Shown piece after piece: positions 1 to 7,361 of a DNA stretch of 19,424 bases. This DNA is from Anaerolineaceae bacterium UBA6107. GTDB taxonomy: Bacteria; Chloroflexota; Anaerolineae; Anaerolineales; Anaerolineaceae. The notes under the pieces were generated by a model. That model had not been told where the DNA came from and did no database searches. It saw only the letters and a list, made by a program, of their open reading frames with translations. The stretch covers positions 1-19,424 of the forward strand of contig DIWL01000052.1 of NCBI GenBank assembly GCA_002428455.1, in the 5' to 3' direction. Within the stretch, counting starts at the first letter, position 1. Each line of letters opens with the position of its first letter. The position numbers were made by a program, and so were the translations under genes.

Positions 1-24
1 AACATTTTCTTTTGAGGCATTACG

Positions 25-37
25 GTTCGATTCGAAC
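25..37. repeat. 13-bp palindrome upstream of pstS
   Basis: GTTCGA and TCGAAC form a perfect inverted repeat around a single T, about 40 bases before the pstS start. It could be an operator, but one short palindrome is weak evidence. I see no convincing Pho box or -35/-10 pair in bases 1-78. Confidence 0.25.
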
Positions 38-78
38 AAGTCCCCCCAACACCCCTCCGGCGATCATTCCAGGCCGAA

Positions 79-1005
79 ATGTGGAATATAATGGATATTA
101 TGAGGCGATTTGGACTCCTTTTCCTGATTTGTATGCTGCTGACACTCACCGGATGCAGATCTCGCCCTTCCCCGTCCCCTGATGAACCAACTGAAACAGC
201 TGTCCAATACCTCGAAAACAAGGGGTCTGATACGATCGTCAACCTGGCCCTGGCCTGGGCAGAGCGCTACCAGGCGATTTATCCACAGGTGAGAATTTCT
301 GTAACCGGCGGCGGTTCCGGAACCGGTCTAACTGCTTTGATCAACGGTACTGTGGATATCGCCAACGCATCCCGCCAGATGCAACCCGAAGAATTCTCTG
401 CAGCCCGATCTGCCGGTTACGATCCGCGCGAATTCATCATCGCCCGGGACGCGATCGCCGTCATCGTCCACCCGTCCAATCCGGTCGACCGGCTCACCCT
501 GCAGGAGCTGTCGCTGATCTACCGGGGCGAGATCAAAAACTGGAGTGAGCTTGGCGGTGAGGATCGTGAGATTGTGCGCCTTTCCCGCGAGACCAATTCA
601 GGTACACATGTATACTTTCTCGAGTCAGTCATCCGTATGGGCAACTCGGAGGACGGATCCATCTTCTCGGCAGATACCCTCCTTCTTCCCTCTTCAGAAG
701 GCATCATTGCGGAGGTGAAAGACAACCCCAACGCGATCGGCTATGACAGCCTGGGTTACATCACAGAGGACGTCAAATTGATCGCAGTCTCCTCGTTGGC
801 GCAGCCTGATGTATACATCCTCCCCTCGCTCGAAACGGTTAACGACAACACCTACCTCATTTCGCGCAACCTCTACATGTACACGCTTGAAGATCCGGTT
901 GGTGCAGTCAAGGATTACATGGACTGGATATTCTCCACGGAAGCCCAGCAGATCGTTCAGGAACTGGGTTTCATTCCCATCATCGACAAAGAGGGAAACG
1001 AATGA
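79..1005 (+). CDS. pstS: Phosphate ABC transporter, substrate-binding lipoprotein PstS
   Basis: This protein captures extracellular phosphate and delivers it to the PstCA channel. The 308-residue product begins with a lipoprotein signal: a hydrophobic run from about residue 11, then the lipobox LTGC with the lipidated Cys at position 26. The phosphate-binding signatures are visible as GGGSGTG followed by NGTVDIANASR (about residues 76-98) and the NSGTHVYF motif near residue 170. Three in-frame ATGs (79, 91, 100) are possible starts; the one at 100 gives the most typical short signal peptide, while 79 has an AGG five bases upstream. The stop overlaps the pstC start as ATGA, so the two are translationally coupled. 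Family assignment is firm; only the exact start is open. Confidence 0.93.
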   Translation: MWNIMDIMRRFGLLFLICMLLTLTGCRSRPSPSPDEPTETAVQYLENKGSDTIVNLALAWAERYQAIYPQVRISVTGGGSGTGLTALINGTVDIANASRQMQPEEFSAARSAGYDPREFIIARDAIAVIVHPSNPVDRLTLQELSLIYRGEIKNWSELGGEDREIVRLSRETNSGTHVYFLESVIRMGNSEDGSIFSADTLLLPSSEGIIAEVKDNPNAIGYDSLGYITEDVKLIAVSSLAQPDVYILPSLETVNDNTYLISRNLYMYTLEDPVGAVKDYMDWIFSTEAQQIVQELGFIPIIDKEGNE

Positions 1006-1898
1006 AAAGATCAGGTCACACCGGAGATAAGGTGATCAATGCCGTGATCCGTGTTACCGGATACTCCAGCATCCTGTTCGTTCTCTTGATTCTCATCTTC
1101 CTGCTGCGTGAAGGCCTGCCTGCACTTTCCAGCACACCATTAAAAAACCTGTTTAGTGCCCGCTGGTACCCGATCGAGGATTATTACGGAATCCTTCCGC
1201 TTTTCCTGGGTAGCCTGTTGGTCACCATCGCTGCAACACTGATCGCCCTACCCTTCGGCATCGGTACCGCGGTTTTCCTCTCAGAGGTCTCCCCGCCCTG
1301 GTTGCGCGATATTCTCAAACCGGTCATTGAGATCCTCGCCGGCATCCCGTCGGTGGTGCTGGGCTTCATCGGCATCCTGGTCTTTGCGCCATTTATCCGT
1401 AAGTTCCTCGACATTCCCACCGGTCTCACCGCTTTTACAGGCGCTGTGTTACTGGGATTGATCGCTATCCCCACCATCGTCTCTGTCGCGGAGGACGCGT
1501 TGGATACTGTGCCCAACTCTTACCGCCAGGCCGCGCTCGCGCTGGGTGCTACACAATGGCAAACCATCTGGAATGTCACTCTCCCGGCAGCTAAAACAGG
1601 CGTGCTGACTGCGTTAATGCTCGGTATCGGCCGTTCACTGGGAGAGACTATGGCGGTGATGATGGTTACAGGCAACGCCCCGGTCATGCCGCTGCAATTG
1701 AACTCCTTGTTCCGTCCGATTCGAACGATGACCGCAACGATCGCTTCGGAAATGGGCGAGGTGGCGGCTGGAAGCCAACATTACGAGGTGCTCTTCTTCA
1801 TCGGTATTATCCTGTTTCTGCTTTCACTGGTCATCAACGTCAGCGCCAGCTTGGTCAGCACGCGTTCACGCGGACGTGCAGAAAGGTTGTTATCCTGA
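1002..1898 (+). CDS. pstC: Phosphate ABC transporter permease PstC
   Basis: An inner-membrane permease that pairs with PstA to form the phosphate channel. The 298-residue protein has an N-terminal membrane segment (about residues 22-38), a periplasmic loop, then five more hydrophobic segments. The cytoplasmic EAA-type loop that contacts PstB is seen at about residues 173-195 (YRQAALALGATQWQTIWNVT), followed by the GRSLGETMAVMMVTGNA segment typical of PstC. The start ATG at 1002 overlaps the pstS stop, with GAGGGAA as ribosome binding site. The stop overlaps the pstA start as TGATG. Length and motif order are normal for the family. Confidence 0.94.
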   Translation: MKRSGHTGDKVINAVIRVTGYSSILFVLLILIFLLREGLPALSSTPLKNLFSARWYPIEDYYGILPLFLGSLLVTIAATLIALPFGIGTAVFLSEVSPPWLRDILKPVIEILAGIPSVVLGFIGILVFAPFIRKFLDIPTGLTAFTGAVLLGLIAIPTIVSVAEDALDTVPNSYRQAALALGATQWQTIWNVTLPAAKTGVLTALMLGIGRSLGETMAVMMVTGNAPVMPLQLNSLFRPIRTMTATIASEMGEVAAGSQHYEVLFFIGIILFLLSLVINVSASLVSTRSRGRAERLLS

Positions 1899-2761
1899 TG
1901 CGCGCGCCGGGCATGGATAAATCAAAAACCATCCAGGCGGTCGGGTTCAACCTGCTCAGGCTGGTCACCGCCATCACGGTCATCCCCATCATTGGGCTGG
2001 TCGTTTACATTGTGGTAAAAGGCGCTCCAGCCATCAGTTGGGAATTTATCTCAGCCGCACCGTCCAACGGCATGCGCGAGGGTGGTATCCTCCCCGCTAT
2101 TGTTGGCACACTCTACCTCACCCTCGGTACCGCGCTCTTTTCCGTGCCGCTGGGCGTATTAGCCGGCATCTACCTGGCTGAATACGCCAAAGAAACCTTC
2201 CTGACGCGCATCATTCGCGTCGCCATCATCAACCTGGCGGGTATTCCCTCCGTGGTCTACGGCCTGTTCGGGCTGGGCCTCTTTGTCCTCTTCCTCAAGC
2301 TGGGCACCAGCATCCTGGCTGCCTCGCTGACCTTGTCGATCATGACCCTGCCCACCATCATCAGCACCACCGAGCAGGCGCTGCGCAGCGTACCCAACTC
2401 CTTCCGGGTTGTTTCCACTTCACTTGGCGCCAGCCGCTGGCAGACCGTACGCCGCATCACTCTGCCGCAAGCCCTGCCCGGCATTATCACCGGCATCATC
2501 CTGGGTCTCGAACGTGCTGCAGGTGAAACCGCCCCCATCCTGTTCACCGGCGCCGCGTTCTTCCTCCCGCAGCTGCCCCACTCCCCGCTGGATGCCACCA
2601 TGGCGCTGCCTTATCACATTTTCGTCATCTCCACCCAGATCCCCGGCATGCCCATCCAGATTCAGTACGGCACAGTCGTCGTGCTCCTCGTGTTCGTGCT
2701 GGGCATGAACCTGATCGCCACCCTCATCCGATCAAGCGCCAGGAAGAAGAGGCAGTGGTAA
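1898..2761 (+). CDS. pstA: Phosphate ABC transporter permease PstA
   Basis: The second phosphate permease subunit, 287 residues, membrane-embedded. It carries the family marks: a GGILPAIVGTLYLT stretch before the core permease domain, the EAA loop at about residues 166-190 (FRVVSTSLGASRWQTV), and the LERAAGETAPILFTGAAFF segment that distinguishes PstA from PstC. Its ATG is shared with the pstC stop (TGATG) and is preceded by GAAAGG. An alternative in-frame ATG at 1913 would shorten the protein by five residues. It is followed after three bases by pstB. Confidence 0.94.
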   Translation: MRAPGMDKSKTIQAVGFNLLRLVTAITVIPIIGLVVYIVVKGAPAISWEFISAAPSNGMREGGILPAIVGTLYLTLGTALFSVPLGVLAGIYLAEYAKETFLTRIIRVAIINLAGIPSVVYGLFGLGLFVLFLKLGTSILAASLTLSIMTLPTIISTTEQALRSVPNSFRVVSTSLGASRWQTVRRITLPQALPGIITGIILGLERAAGETAPILFTGAAFFLPQLPHSPLDATMALPYHIFVISTQIPGMPIQIQYGTVVVLLVFVLGMNLIATLIRSSARKKRQW

Positions 2762-2764
2762 CCG

Positions 2765-3520
2765 ATGAAAGAATTTATCATCCGCAACCTGTCCATCACC
2801 TATTCAGACGAGAATGAAAGTCTCAAGAATATTTCGCTCGAGATCGAAGCCCGGGCGATTACGGTTCTGTTCGGCCCCGCCGGCGGCGGAAAATCCACCT
2901 TCCTTCGCACACTCAACCGCCTGAACGACCTGGCTGACCTGAAGCAAATGAAGGGTGAAGTCCTCTTCCAGGGTCAAAACATCCTCGACCCGCAAACGGA
3001 TGTGATCACGTTACGCCGGCAAATCGGCATGGTCTTTTCGCGGCCGGTCCCCCTGCCACTATCGGTCTATGATAACGTGGCTTACGGTCTGGTCATGGCA
3101 GGTGAGCACGACCGCCGCAAACTGGATGAAGCCGTGGAAAAATCACTCAAACAGGCCTTTTTATGGGAGGAAGTGAATGACCGGCTGAAGGATTCCGCAT
3201 ACAGCCTTTCCGGCGGACAGCAGCAGCGCGTTTGCCTGGCGCGCGTCCTCGCACTTGAACCCCAGGTCATCCTGCTGGATGAACCGACATCTGCGCTGGA
3301 CCCGATCGCCACAGCCAACATAGAGGAAATGCTGCGGGAGTTGAAGAAGGAGTACACCATCATCATCGCCCCGCACAACGTGCAGCAGGCTGCCCGTGTG
3401 GCAGACTACGCGGCTTTCTTTCTCATGGGAGAACTGGTCGAGTACGGCAGCGGTATCGACCTCTTCACGGTACCCAAAGACCAGCGCACCTCCGATTACG
3501 TCACCGGCAGGTTCGGTTAA
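2765..3520 (+). CDS. pstB: Phosphate ABC transporter ATP-binding protein PstB, atypical Q-loop
   Basis: The ATPase that powers phosphate import, 251 residues, cytoplasmic face. The Walker A is GPAGGGKST (residues 37-45), the signature LSGGQ is at 148-152, Walker B is VILLDEP with D172 and E173, the D-loop reads SALD, and the switch His is H204 in APHNVQQAARVAD. The Q-loop region reads MVFSRPVPLP, where textbook PstB has MVFQ-x-PNPFP: residue 92 is Ser (codon TCG) in place of the Mg-coordinating Gln. The rest is intact, so this is likely a functional divergent branch rather than a broken gene. No phoU follows; a terminator closes the operon seven bases after the stop. Confidence 0.92.
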   Translation: MKEFIIRNLSITYSDENESLKNISLEIEARAITVLFGPAGGGKSTFLRTLNRLNDLADLKQMKGEVLFQGQNILDPQTDVITLRRQIGMVFSRPVPLPLSVYDNVAYGLVMAGEHDRRKLDEAVEKSLKQAFLWEEVNDRLKDSAYSLSGGQQQRVCLARVLALEPQVILLDEPTSALDPIATANIEEMLRELKKEYTIIIAPHNVQQAARVADYAAFFLMGELVEYGSGIDLFTVPKDQRTSDYVTGRFG

Positions 3521-3526
3521 CAACAA

Positions 3527-3560
3527 AGACCCTTCTCACGAAGGATCTCTTTTTGCTTTT
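3527..3560 (+). terminator. Rho-independent terminator of the pst operon
   Basis: AGACCCTTC (3527-3535) and GAAGGATCT (3540-3548) pair into a 9-bp stem with one mismatch around the loop TCAC, followed by CTTTTTGCTTTT. It sits directly after the pstB stop and between convergent operons. Confidence 0.8.
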
Positions 3561-3568
3561 GAATCCGT

Positions 3569-4045
3569 CTACTTACGTTCTTTGATCAATTTTTGCGCCA
3601 TCAGCGCGCCGTCGCGGATCGGTTCATAACCCGTACAGCGGCACAGGTGCTTGTTCAGCGCGTTCTCCATCTCCATTTGTGAAGCATCCGGCTTTTCTTC
3701 CAGTAAACCATACAGCTCCATCACAATGCCAGGGGTGCAGAATCCGCACTGAATCGCGCCGGACTCTGAAATGGCTTTCTGAATGGGGTGCAGTTCAGTG
3801 CCCTTCGCCAGACCTTCCACCGTCATAACCTCGGCACCTTCGATCTTTTTGACCGGCAGGTTGCAGCTTTTTACCGCTTTGCCATTAACCACGATGGTGC
3901 AGGTGCCGCATGTGGAATTGTCACAGCCGTGTTTGGTGCCGGTCAGGTTCAATACCTCGCGTAAAACATCCAGCACCACCATCCCGGGATCCACCTCAAC
4001 CGTGGTGGGTTTTCCATTAATCGTAAAACTGATCTTCTCTACCAT
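3569..4045 (-). CDS. Molybdenum hydroxylase, [2Fe-2S] small subunit (xanthine dehydrogenase family)
   Basis: This 158-residue electron-transfer subunit carries two [2Fe-2S] clusters that take electrons from the molybdenum site of the large subunit. The plant-type ferredoxin cluster uses C41, C46, C49 and C61 (GCDNSTCGTC, then SC). The second, helical-domain cluster uses C100, C103, C135 and C137 (QCGFCTPG and LCRCTGY). Length and order match CoxS/IorA-type subunits. It starts two bases after the large-subunit stop, with GGAGAAA as ribosome binding site inside the end of that gene, so the two are coupled. No FAD-binding medium subunit gene is adjacent. The electron acceptor is therefore unknown. 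Confidence 0.92.
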   Translation of the reverse strand: MVEKISFTINGKPTTVEVDPGMVVLDVLREVLNLTGTKHGCDNSTCGTCTIVVNGKAVKSCNLPVKKIEGAEVMTVEGLAKGTELHPIQKAISESGAIQCGFCTPGIVMELYGLLEEKPDASQMEMENALNKHLCRCTGYEPIRDGALMAQKLIKERK

Positions 4046-4047
4046 GT

Positions 4048-6369
4048 CTATTTCTCCTGCCTGGCTTCCAGGGCTTTCTTCATTACGTCAGGGGTGATCG
4101 GAATTTCAAAGAAATCGATCCCAACCGCGTCGTAGATCGCGTTCATAATCGCGGGAGCAGGTCCGATGACGGAATGCTCACCGATGCCGCGCGCGCCAAA
4201 CGGTCCCACAGCATCCGGTGTCTCGATGAATTCGATGTCCATCGGGATCGCTTCCTTGTAAGTCGGAATGTGATACTTGAACATGTGCGGATTCTTGATC
4301 CGTCCCTCTTCGTCAAATTCAAGTTTCTCGTACAGGGCAGCACCAACTGCCATGGTCACACCGCCCAGCACCGAGCCCCTGATCTGGCGCGGGTTGATGA
4401 TCTGCCCCACGTCAAAGACCGAAGTGAACTTGTCCACGAAGATCTTGCCGGTCTTCTTTTCAATGCGGATCTCTGCAGCTGTTGCGCCGAAAGTGTAGTT
4501 CACCCCCAGGCTGCCCTGTCCGTTCTCGTCGGGGTTGGAATAACGCGGCAGACGCGCGTCGGAAACCGCGTGCGCGTACTCGCCGATGGTGATGCCGTCT
4601 GATGTGATGTAGCCGCGGCTCAGGTCAGCCACCGCCACCCGAATATCCGGATCATTGCGCAGGAAGACAAATTCACCGTTATATTCCAGGTAATCCACAT
4701 CCGTCTTGAGCACCTGAGCTGCGGTATTTTTTAATACTGCGATCAACTTATCCGCCGCGCGGATGATCGCCCGCCCGCCCTGGGTGGTGAACATCGAACC
4801 GATGGTCTGCCATTCGTAGGGTGAAAGCTGGGTGTCGATCTCGTTGTACACGCGGATCTTCTCCGGCGGGATCTGCAGTGCTTCAGCAGCCACCTGGCGG
4901 ACAACAGTGCGCAGACCCTGCCCCACTTCAGCGCCGCCCATGCTCACGCTCACGCTGCCATCGTTATTCAACTTCATATAGCAGCCCTTGGTGGAAAATG
5001 GCGCGCCCTTGGGGGATTTCATCGCTGCCGCGAAACCGCGCCCGTAGTAATAATTCTCGTCATCTTTCGGTTTTTCCGAACTGAAGACCTTTTCTTTGAC
5101 CATGTTTGAGCAGGTCATGATATCGCCGTGGGTTTTCCACATCCGTTCATCCAGCGCATTGACCTTGCCCTCAACCAGGTAATTCATCTCACGCAGCTTG
5201 ATGGGATCCATGTTCAATTTGCGCGCCAGCAGGTCCATCATGCGTTCGGTTGCGATCTGGGCTTCCTGGTGACCATAGCCACGATAAGCGCCCACAGCCG
5301 GAGTGTTGGTGTAAACGGTGTAGCCGGTGAGGTCGCAGTGCTCAAATTCGTACGGTCCTGCGGAATTGTGCGTGGCAGCAATGGTGATGTTTACCGCGGT
5401 ATCCGCATAGGCGCCGCCGGAGTGCAGGAGCTCATTCTGGATCGCCACCAGTTTGCCGTCCTTGCGCGCACCGATCTTCATTCTTGAACGAATACCGTGC
5501 GCGATCAGCGAGGAGGTGAAATCCTCCTTGCGCGTTGCCACCCATTTGACCGGGTAACCGGGCACAAAGCTTGCGATCCACGCCACGGTCTGCTCAACAG
5601 TAATGTCAGATTTATAACCGAAACACCCGCCGATATCCGGAATACGCACGCGCACATCGGAGACTGGGATGCCATAGGAATTCGCCAGGTCCTCGCGGAT
5701 GATGAACGGACAGATGGAAGAGGACCACACCTCGATCGTGCTATCTTCTTTGAACCACACGATCGAGCCGTGTGTTTCGATGGCCGCGCAAGAACCGTGG
5801 GGATAATTAAATTCCGCCTCAACGATCACCTCGGCGTCCTTGAACCCGTCAACCCCGGCGCCCTTTTTCAAATGATAAGTGTGGGCGATGTTCGTGCCGG
5901 GCGTGGGTTTCAGCGTGGGCAGGTGCCAGTATTTCCCGTTTTCCTCGTGGATCAGCACCGCATCCTTTTTCATCGCATCGCGCGCATCAACATACACCGG
6001 TAGCGGCTTATATTCCACATTAATTTTTTCCAGCGCGGCTTCCGCGTTGGGCAGCGTATCAGCGATCACCGCGGCAACAGGTTCCCCGATGTAACGTACT
6101 TTATCGATCGCCATCGGAACCAGATCCTTGATATTGTCGCCGTAGTGGTAAGTGCAACCCTTGCCCGTGACGACCTTAACCACACCGGGCATCTTCTCTG
6201 CTTCGGTGGTATCGATCTTAACGATCTCCGCGTGGGCGTATTCAGGGCGCAGGATGGCTGCGTGCAGCATACCCGGGATGCGGATATCATCCAGGTAAAT
6301 CGCTTTACCGGTTACCTTGCTGATCGCATCTGGTCGATTGTAACTCTTACCGAGGTACTTGAACTTCAT
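4048..6369 (-). CDS. Molybdenum hydroxylase, molybdopterin-binding large subunit (aldehyde oxidase / xanthine dehydrogenase family)
   Basis: A 773-residue catalytic subunit that would hydroxylate or oxidise an aldehyde, N-heterocycle or similar substrate at a molybdopterin cofactor. The N-terminal a/b hammerhead domain starts with YLGKSYNRPDAISKVTGKA. The molybdopterin domains show IGGCFGYK, GAYRGYGHQEAQ, GGAEVGQGL and the C-terminal GARGIGEHSVIGP with the catalytic Glu at 731. The loop GAYRGYG rules out a true aerobic CO dehydrogenase, which carries a Cys-containing active-site loop (AYRCSFR). In the segment WSSSICPF (about 215-222) the Gln usual in the STQ motif near molybdenum is Ile219. 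The start is fixed by AGGAGAA before the ATG. The gene leads a two-gene operon with the [2Fe-2S] subunit. Substrate cannot be told from sequence. Confidence 0.92.
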   Translation of the reverse strand: MKFKYLGKSYNRPDAISKVTGKAIYLDDIRIPGMLHAAILRPEYAHAEIVKIDTTEAEKMPGVVKVVTGKGCTYHYGDNIKDLVPMAIDKVRYIGEPVAAVIADTLPNAEAALEKINVEYKPLPVYVDARDAMKKDAVLIHEENGKYWHLPTLKPTPGTNIAHTYHLKKGAGVDGFKDAEVIVEAEFNYPHGSCAAIETHGSIVWFKEDSTIEVWSSSICPFIIREDLANSYGIPVSDVRVRIPDIGGCFGYKSDITVEQTVAWIASFVPGYPVKWVATRKEDFTSSLIAHGIRSRMKIGARKDGKLVAIQNELLHSGGAYADTAVNITIAATHNSAGPYEFEHCDLTGYTVYTNTPAVGAYRGYGHQEAQIATERMMDLLARKLNMDPIKLREMNYLVEGKVNALDERMWKTHGDIMTCSNMVKEKVFSSEKPKDDENYYYGRGFAAAMKSPKGAPFSTKGCYMKLNNDGSVSVSMGGAEVGQGLRTVVRQVAAEALQIPPEKIRVYNEIDTQLSPYEWQTIGSMFTTQGGRAIIRAADKLIAVLKNTAAQVLKTDVDYLEYNGEFVFLRNDPDIRVAVADLSRGYITSDGITIGEYAHAVSDARLPRYSNPDENGQGSLGVNYTFGATAAEIRIEKKTGKIFVDKFTSVFDVGQIINPRQIRGSVLGGVTMAVGAALYEKLEFDEEGRIKNPHMFKYHIPTYKEAIPMDIEFIETPDAVGPFGARGIGEHSVIGPAPAIMNAIYDAVGIDFFEIPITPDVMKKALEARQEK

Positions 6370-6520
6370 TTAATTCTCCTTTCAACGGGTAATCGATCTG
6401 TTCCACAGGAAAAAAAGCAATTTGAACAGCGCCAGTATATGGTAATCAAAAAACCGGTAAGAATCAAGTCAATAATTCAGATTGTGACAAAAATTTGCAG
6501 AATAGTGAGAAATGGAATCA

Positions 6521-6540
6521 GTTTGATGCTACCATCAAAC
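6521..6540. promoter_or_regulatory. Perfect 8-bp palindrome directly before the DUF1801-like gene
   Basis: GTTTGATG (6521-6528), loop CTAC, CATCAAAC (6533-6540) is a perfect inverted repeat ending four bases before the ATG at 6545. There is no T-run on either strand, so a terminator is unlikely. It occupies the place of the ribosome binding site, so it may be an operator or an RNA hairpin that controls translation. The rest of the 175-base intergenic stretch 6370-6544 shows no clear promoter for either strand. Confidence 0.45.
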
Positions 6541-6544
6541 GAGC

Positions 6545-6952
6545 ATGATCACCTGTCGTGAAGTCGAGAAACAGTTCCAGCACCTGGATGAAGACCGCCT
6601 GAACATCCTCCTTGAGATCCACAACCTGGTTGCAGCGGTTTCACCCGAGGCTACCGTTGAGATGCGCCGGTATGGGATCATCTACTATGACGCGTCGCGG
6701 GGAGGTCCGGTCAGCGCCGGGATCTGCCAGGCCCTGGTCAAACCCGATCATGTCCGGCTGGCGTTTATTCATGGAGCGTTTCTGCCTGATCCTGCCGGTT
6801 TGTTGGAGGGCACCACCTTCCCCAAACGCTTCATGCGTATCACAGGTTATGACACTGCTCCCTGGGAAGCCATCCAGGTGCTGATCTTGGCGCACAGTGT
6901 CCTTGATCCGCGTTCCTTACCCGTGAATCATCAGCCGGATCGGCCGAGTTAA
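6545..6952 (+). CDS. DUF1801-like small protein
   Basis: A 135-residue cytoplasmic protein resembling the DUF1801/YdhG-type fold. The family-like features are the early helix with a conserved PEATVEMRRYGIIYY stretch (about residues 34-48) and the HGAFLPDPAGLLEGTTFPKR block (about 76-95). No enzymatic role is established for this family. The ATG at 6545 is the first possible start after an in-frame stop at 6524-6526; no convincing Shine-Dalgarno lies upstream, only a palindrome. It stands alone between the divergent molybdenum hydroxylase operon and the kor-hdr-etf operon. A 6-bp hairpin (6960-6977, CCTGAT/ATCAGG) follows, without a T-run. Confidence 0.7.
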   Translation: MITCREVEKQFQHLDEDRLNILLEIHNLVAAVSPEATVEMRRYGIIYYDASRGGPVSAGICQALVKPDHVRLAFIHGAFLPDPAGLLEGTTFPKRFMRITGYDTAPWEAIQVLILAHSVLDPRSLPVNHQPDRPS

Positions 6953-7005
6953 TTCTTTCCCTGATCAGCGCATCAGGTCACCATAAATTAGTCCCCCCGC
7001 CGGAA

Positions 7006-7033
7006 TTGCCCCCTACGGTAGCTATTGTATAAT
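7006..7033 (+). promoter_or_regulatory. Candidate sigma-70-type promoter of the kor-hdr-etf operon
   Basis: TTGCCC (7006-7011) and a perfect TATAAT (7028-7033) are separated by 16 bases. The -10 overlaps the ATG at 7032, so a transcript starting here (about 7040) would lack that ATG; see the start issue of the ferredoxin gene. Confidence 0.5.
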
Positions 7034-7361
7034 GATTAAGCAACTCAAGAGGAAATCTGCGCGACAGGACTATTCGTTGAGAGTTTTTGATCGCCAACCT
7101 CTGAACATCGATAAGGTCCACATCCCGCGAGGTCAGGTTTTCCTGATCCCCGACCGCTGCAAAGGATGCGAGTTGTGCATCCATTTCTGTCCGGAAGGCG
7201 TGCTTGAGACCTCAAGCGGTATGAACGTCAAGGGGTACCACTACCCAACGATCGTCAGCGGAAAAGAAAATTCCTGCATCCATTGCGAATTCTGTGCGCT
7301 CATCTGCTCGGAGTTCGCAATTTTTACCCTGGCAATCCCCGAGACAACCAATGGCGGCTGA
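7032..7361 (+). CDS. korD: 2-oxoacid:ferredoxin oxidoreductase, ferredoxin-type delta subunit
   Basis: A small iron-sulfur subunit (109 residues from the ATG) that receives electrons from the thiamine-diphosphate site of KorB and passes them on. It holds two [4Fe-4S] motifs: C43-C46-C49-C53P (CKGCELCIHFCP) and C82-C85-C88-C92 (CIHCEFCALIC), the second lacking the usual Pro after the last Cys. The ATG at 7032 coincides with a -10 box and has no Shine-Dalgarno. A TTG at 7077 (residue 16) is an alternative start that would still keep both clusters. It overlaps korA by 11 bases and opens a long co-directional operon. Confidence 0.87.
   Translation: MIKQLKRKSARQDYSLRVFDRQPLNIDKVHIPRGQVFLIPDRCKGCELCIHFCPEGVLETSSGMNVKGYHYPTIVSGKENSCIHCEFCALICSEFAIFTLAIPETTNGG

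Noticed and set aside
4048..6369. Molybdenum hydroxylase as aerobic CO dehydrogenase (CoxL)
   Set aside because: The active-site loop reads GAYRGYG, without the Cys-containing CoxL loop, and there is no CoxM gene.
6434..6472. Promoter for the molybdenum hydroxylase operon (minus-strand TTGACT and TATACT)
   Set aside because: The two hexamers are 27 bases apart, too far for one promoter; each alone is not enough.
6960..6977. Hairpin CCTGAT/ATCAGG as terminator of the DUF1801-like gene
   Set aside because: Only six base pairs and no following T-run.
7294..7350. Upstream GTG start for korA
   Set aside because: The 19 extra residues do not resemble family N-termini and would increase overlap with korD; the ATG at 7351 fits the family length.
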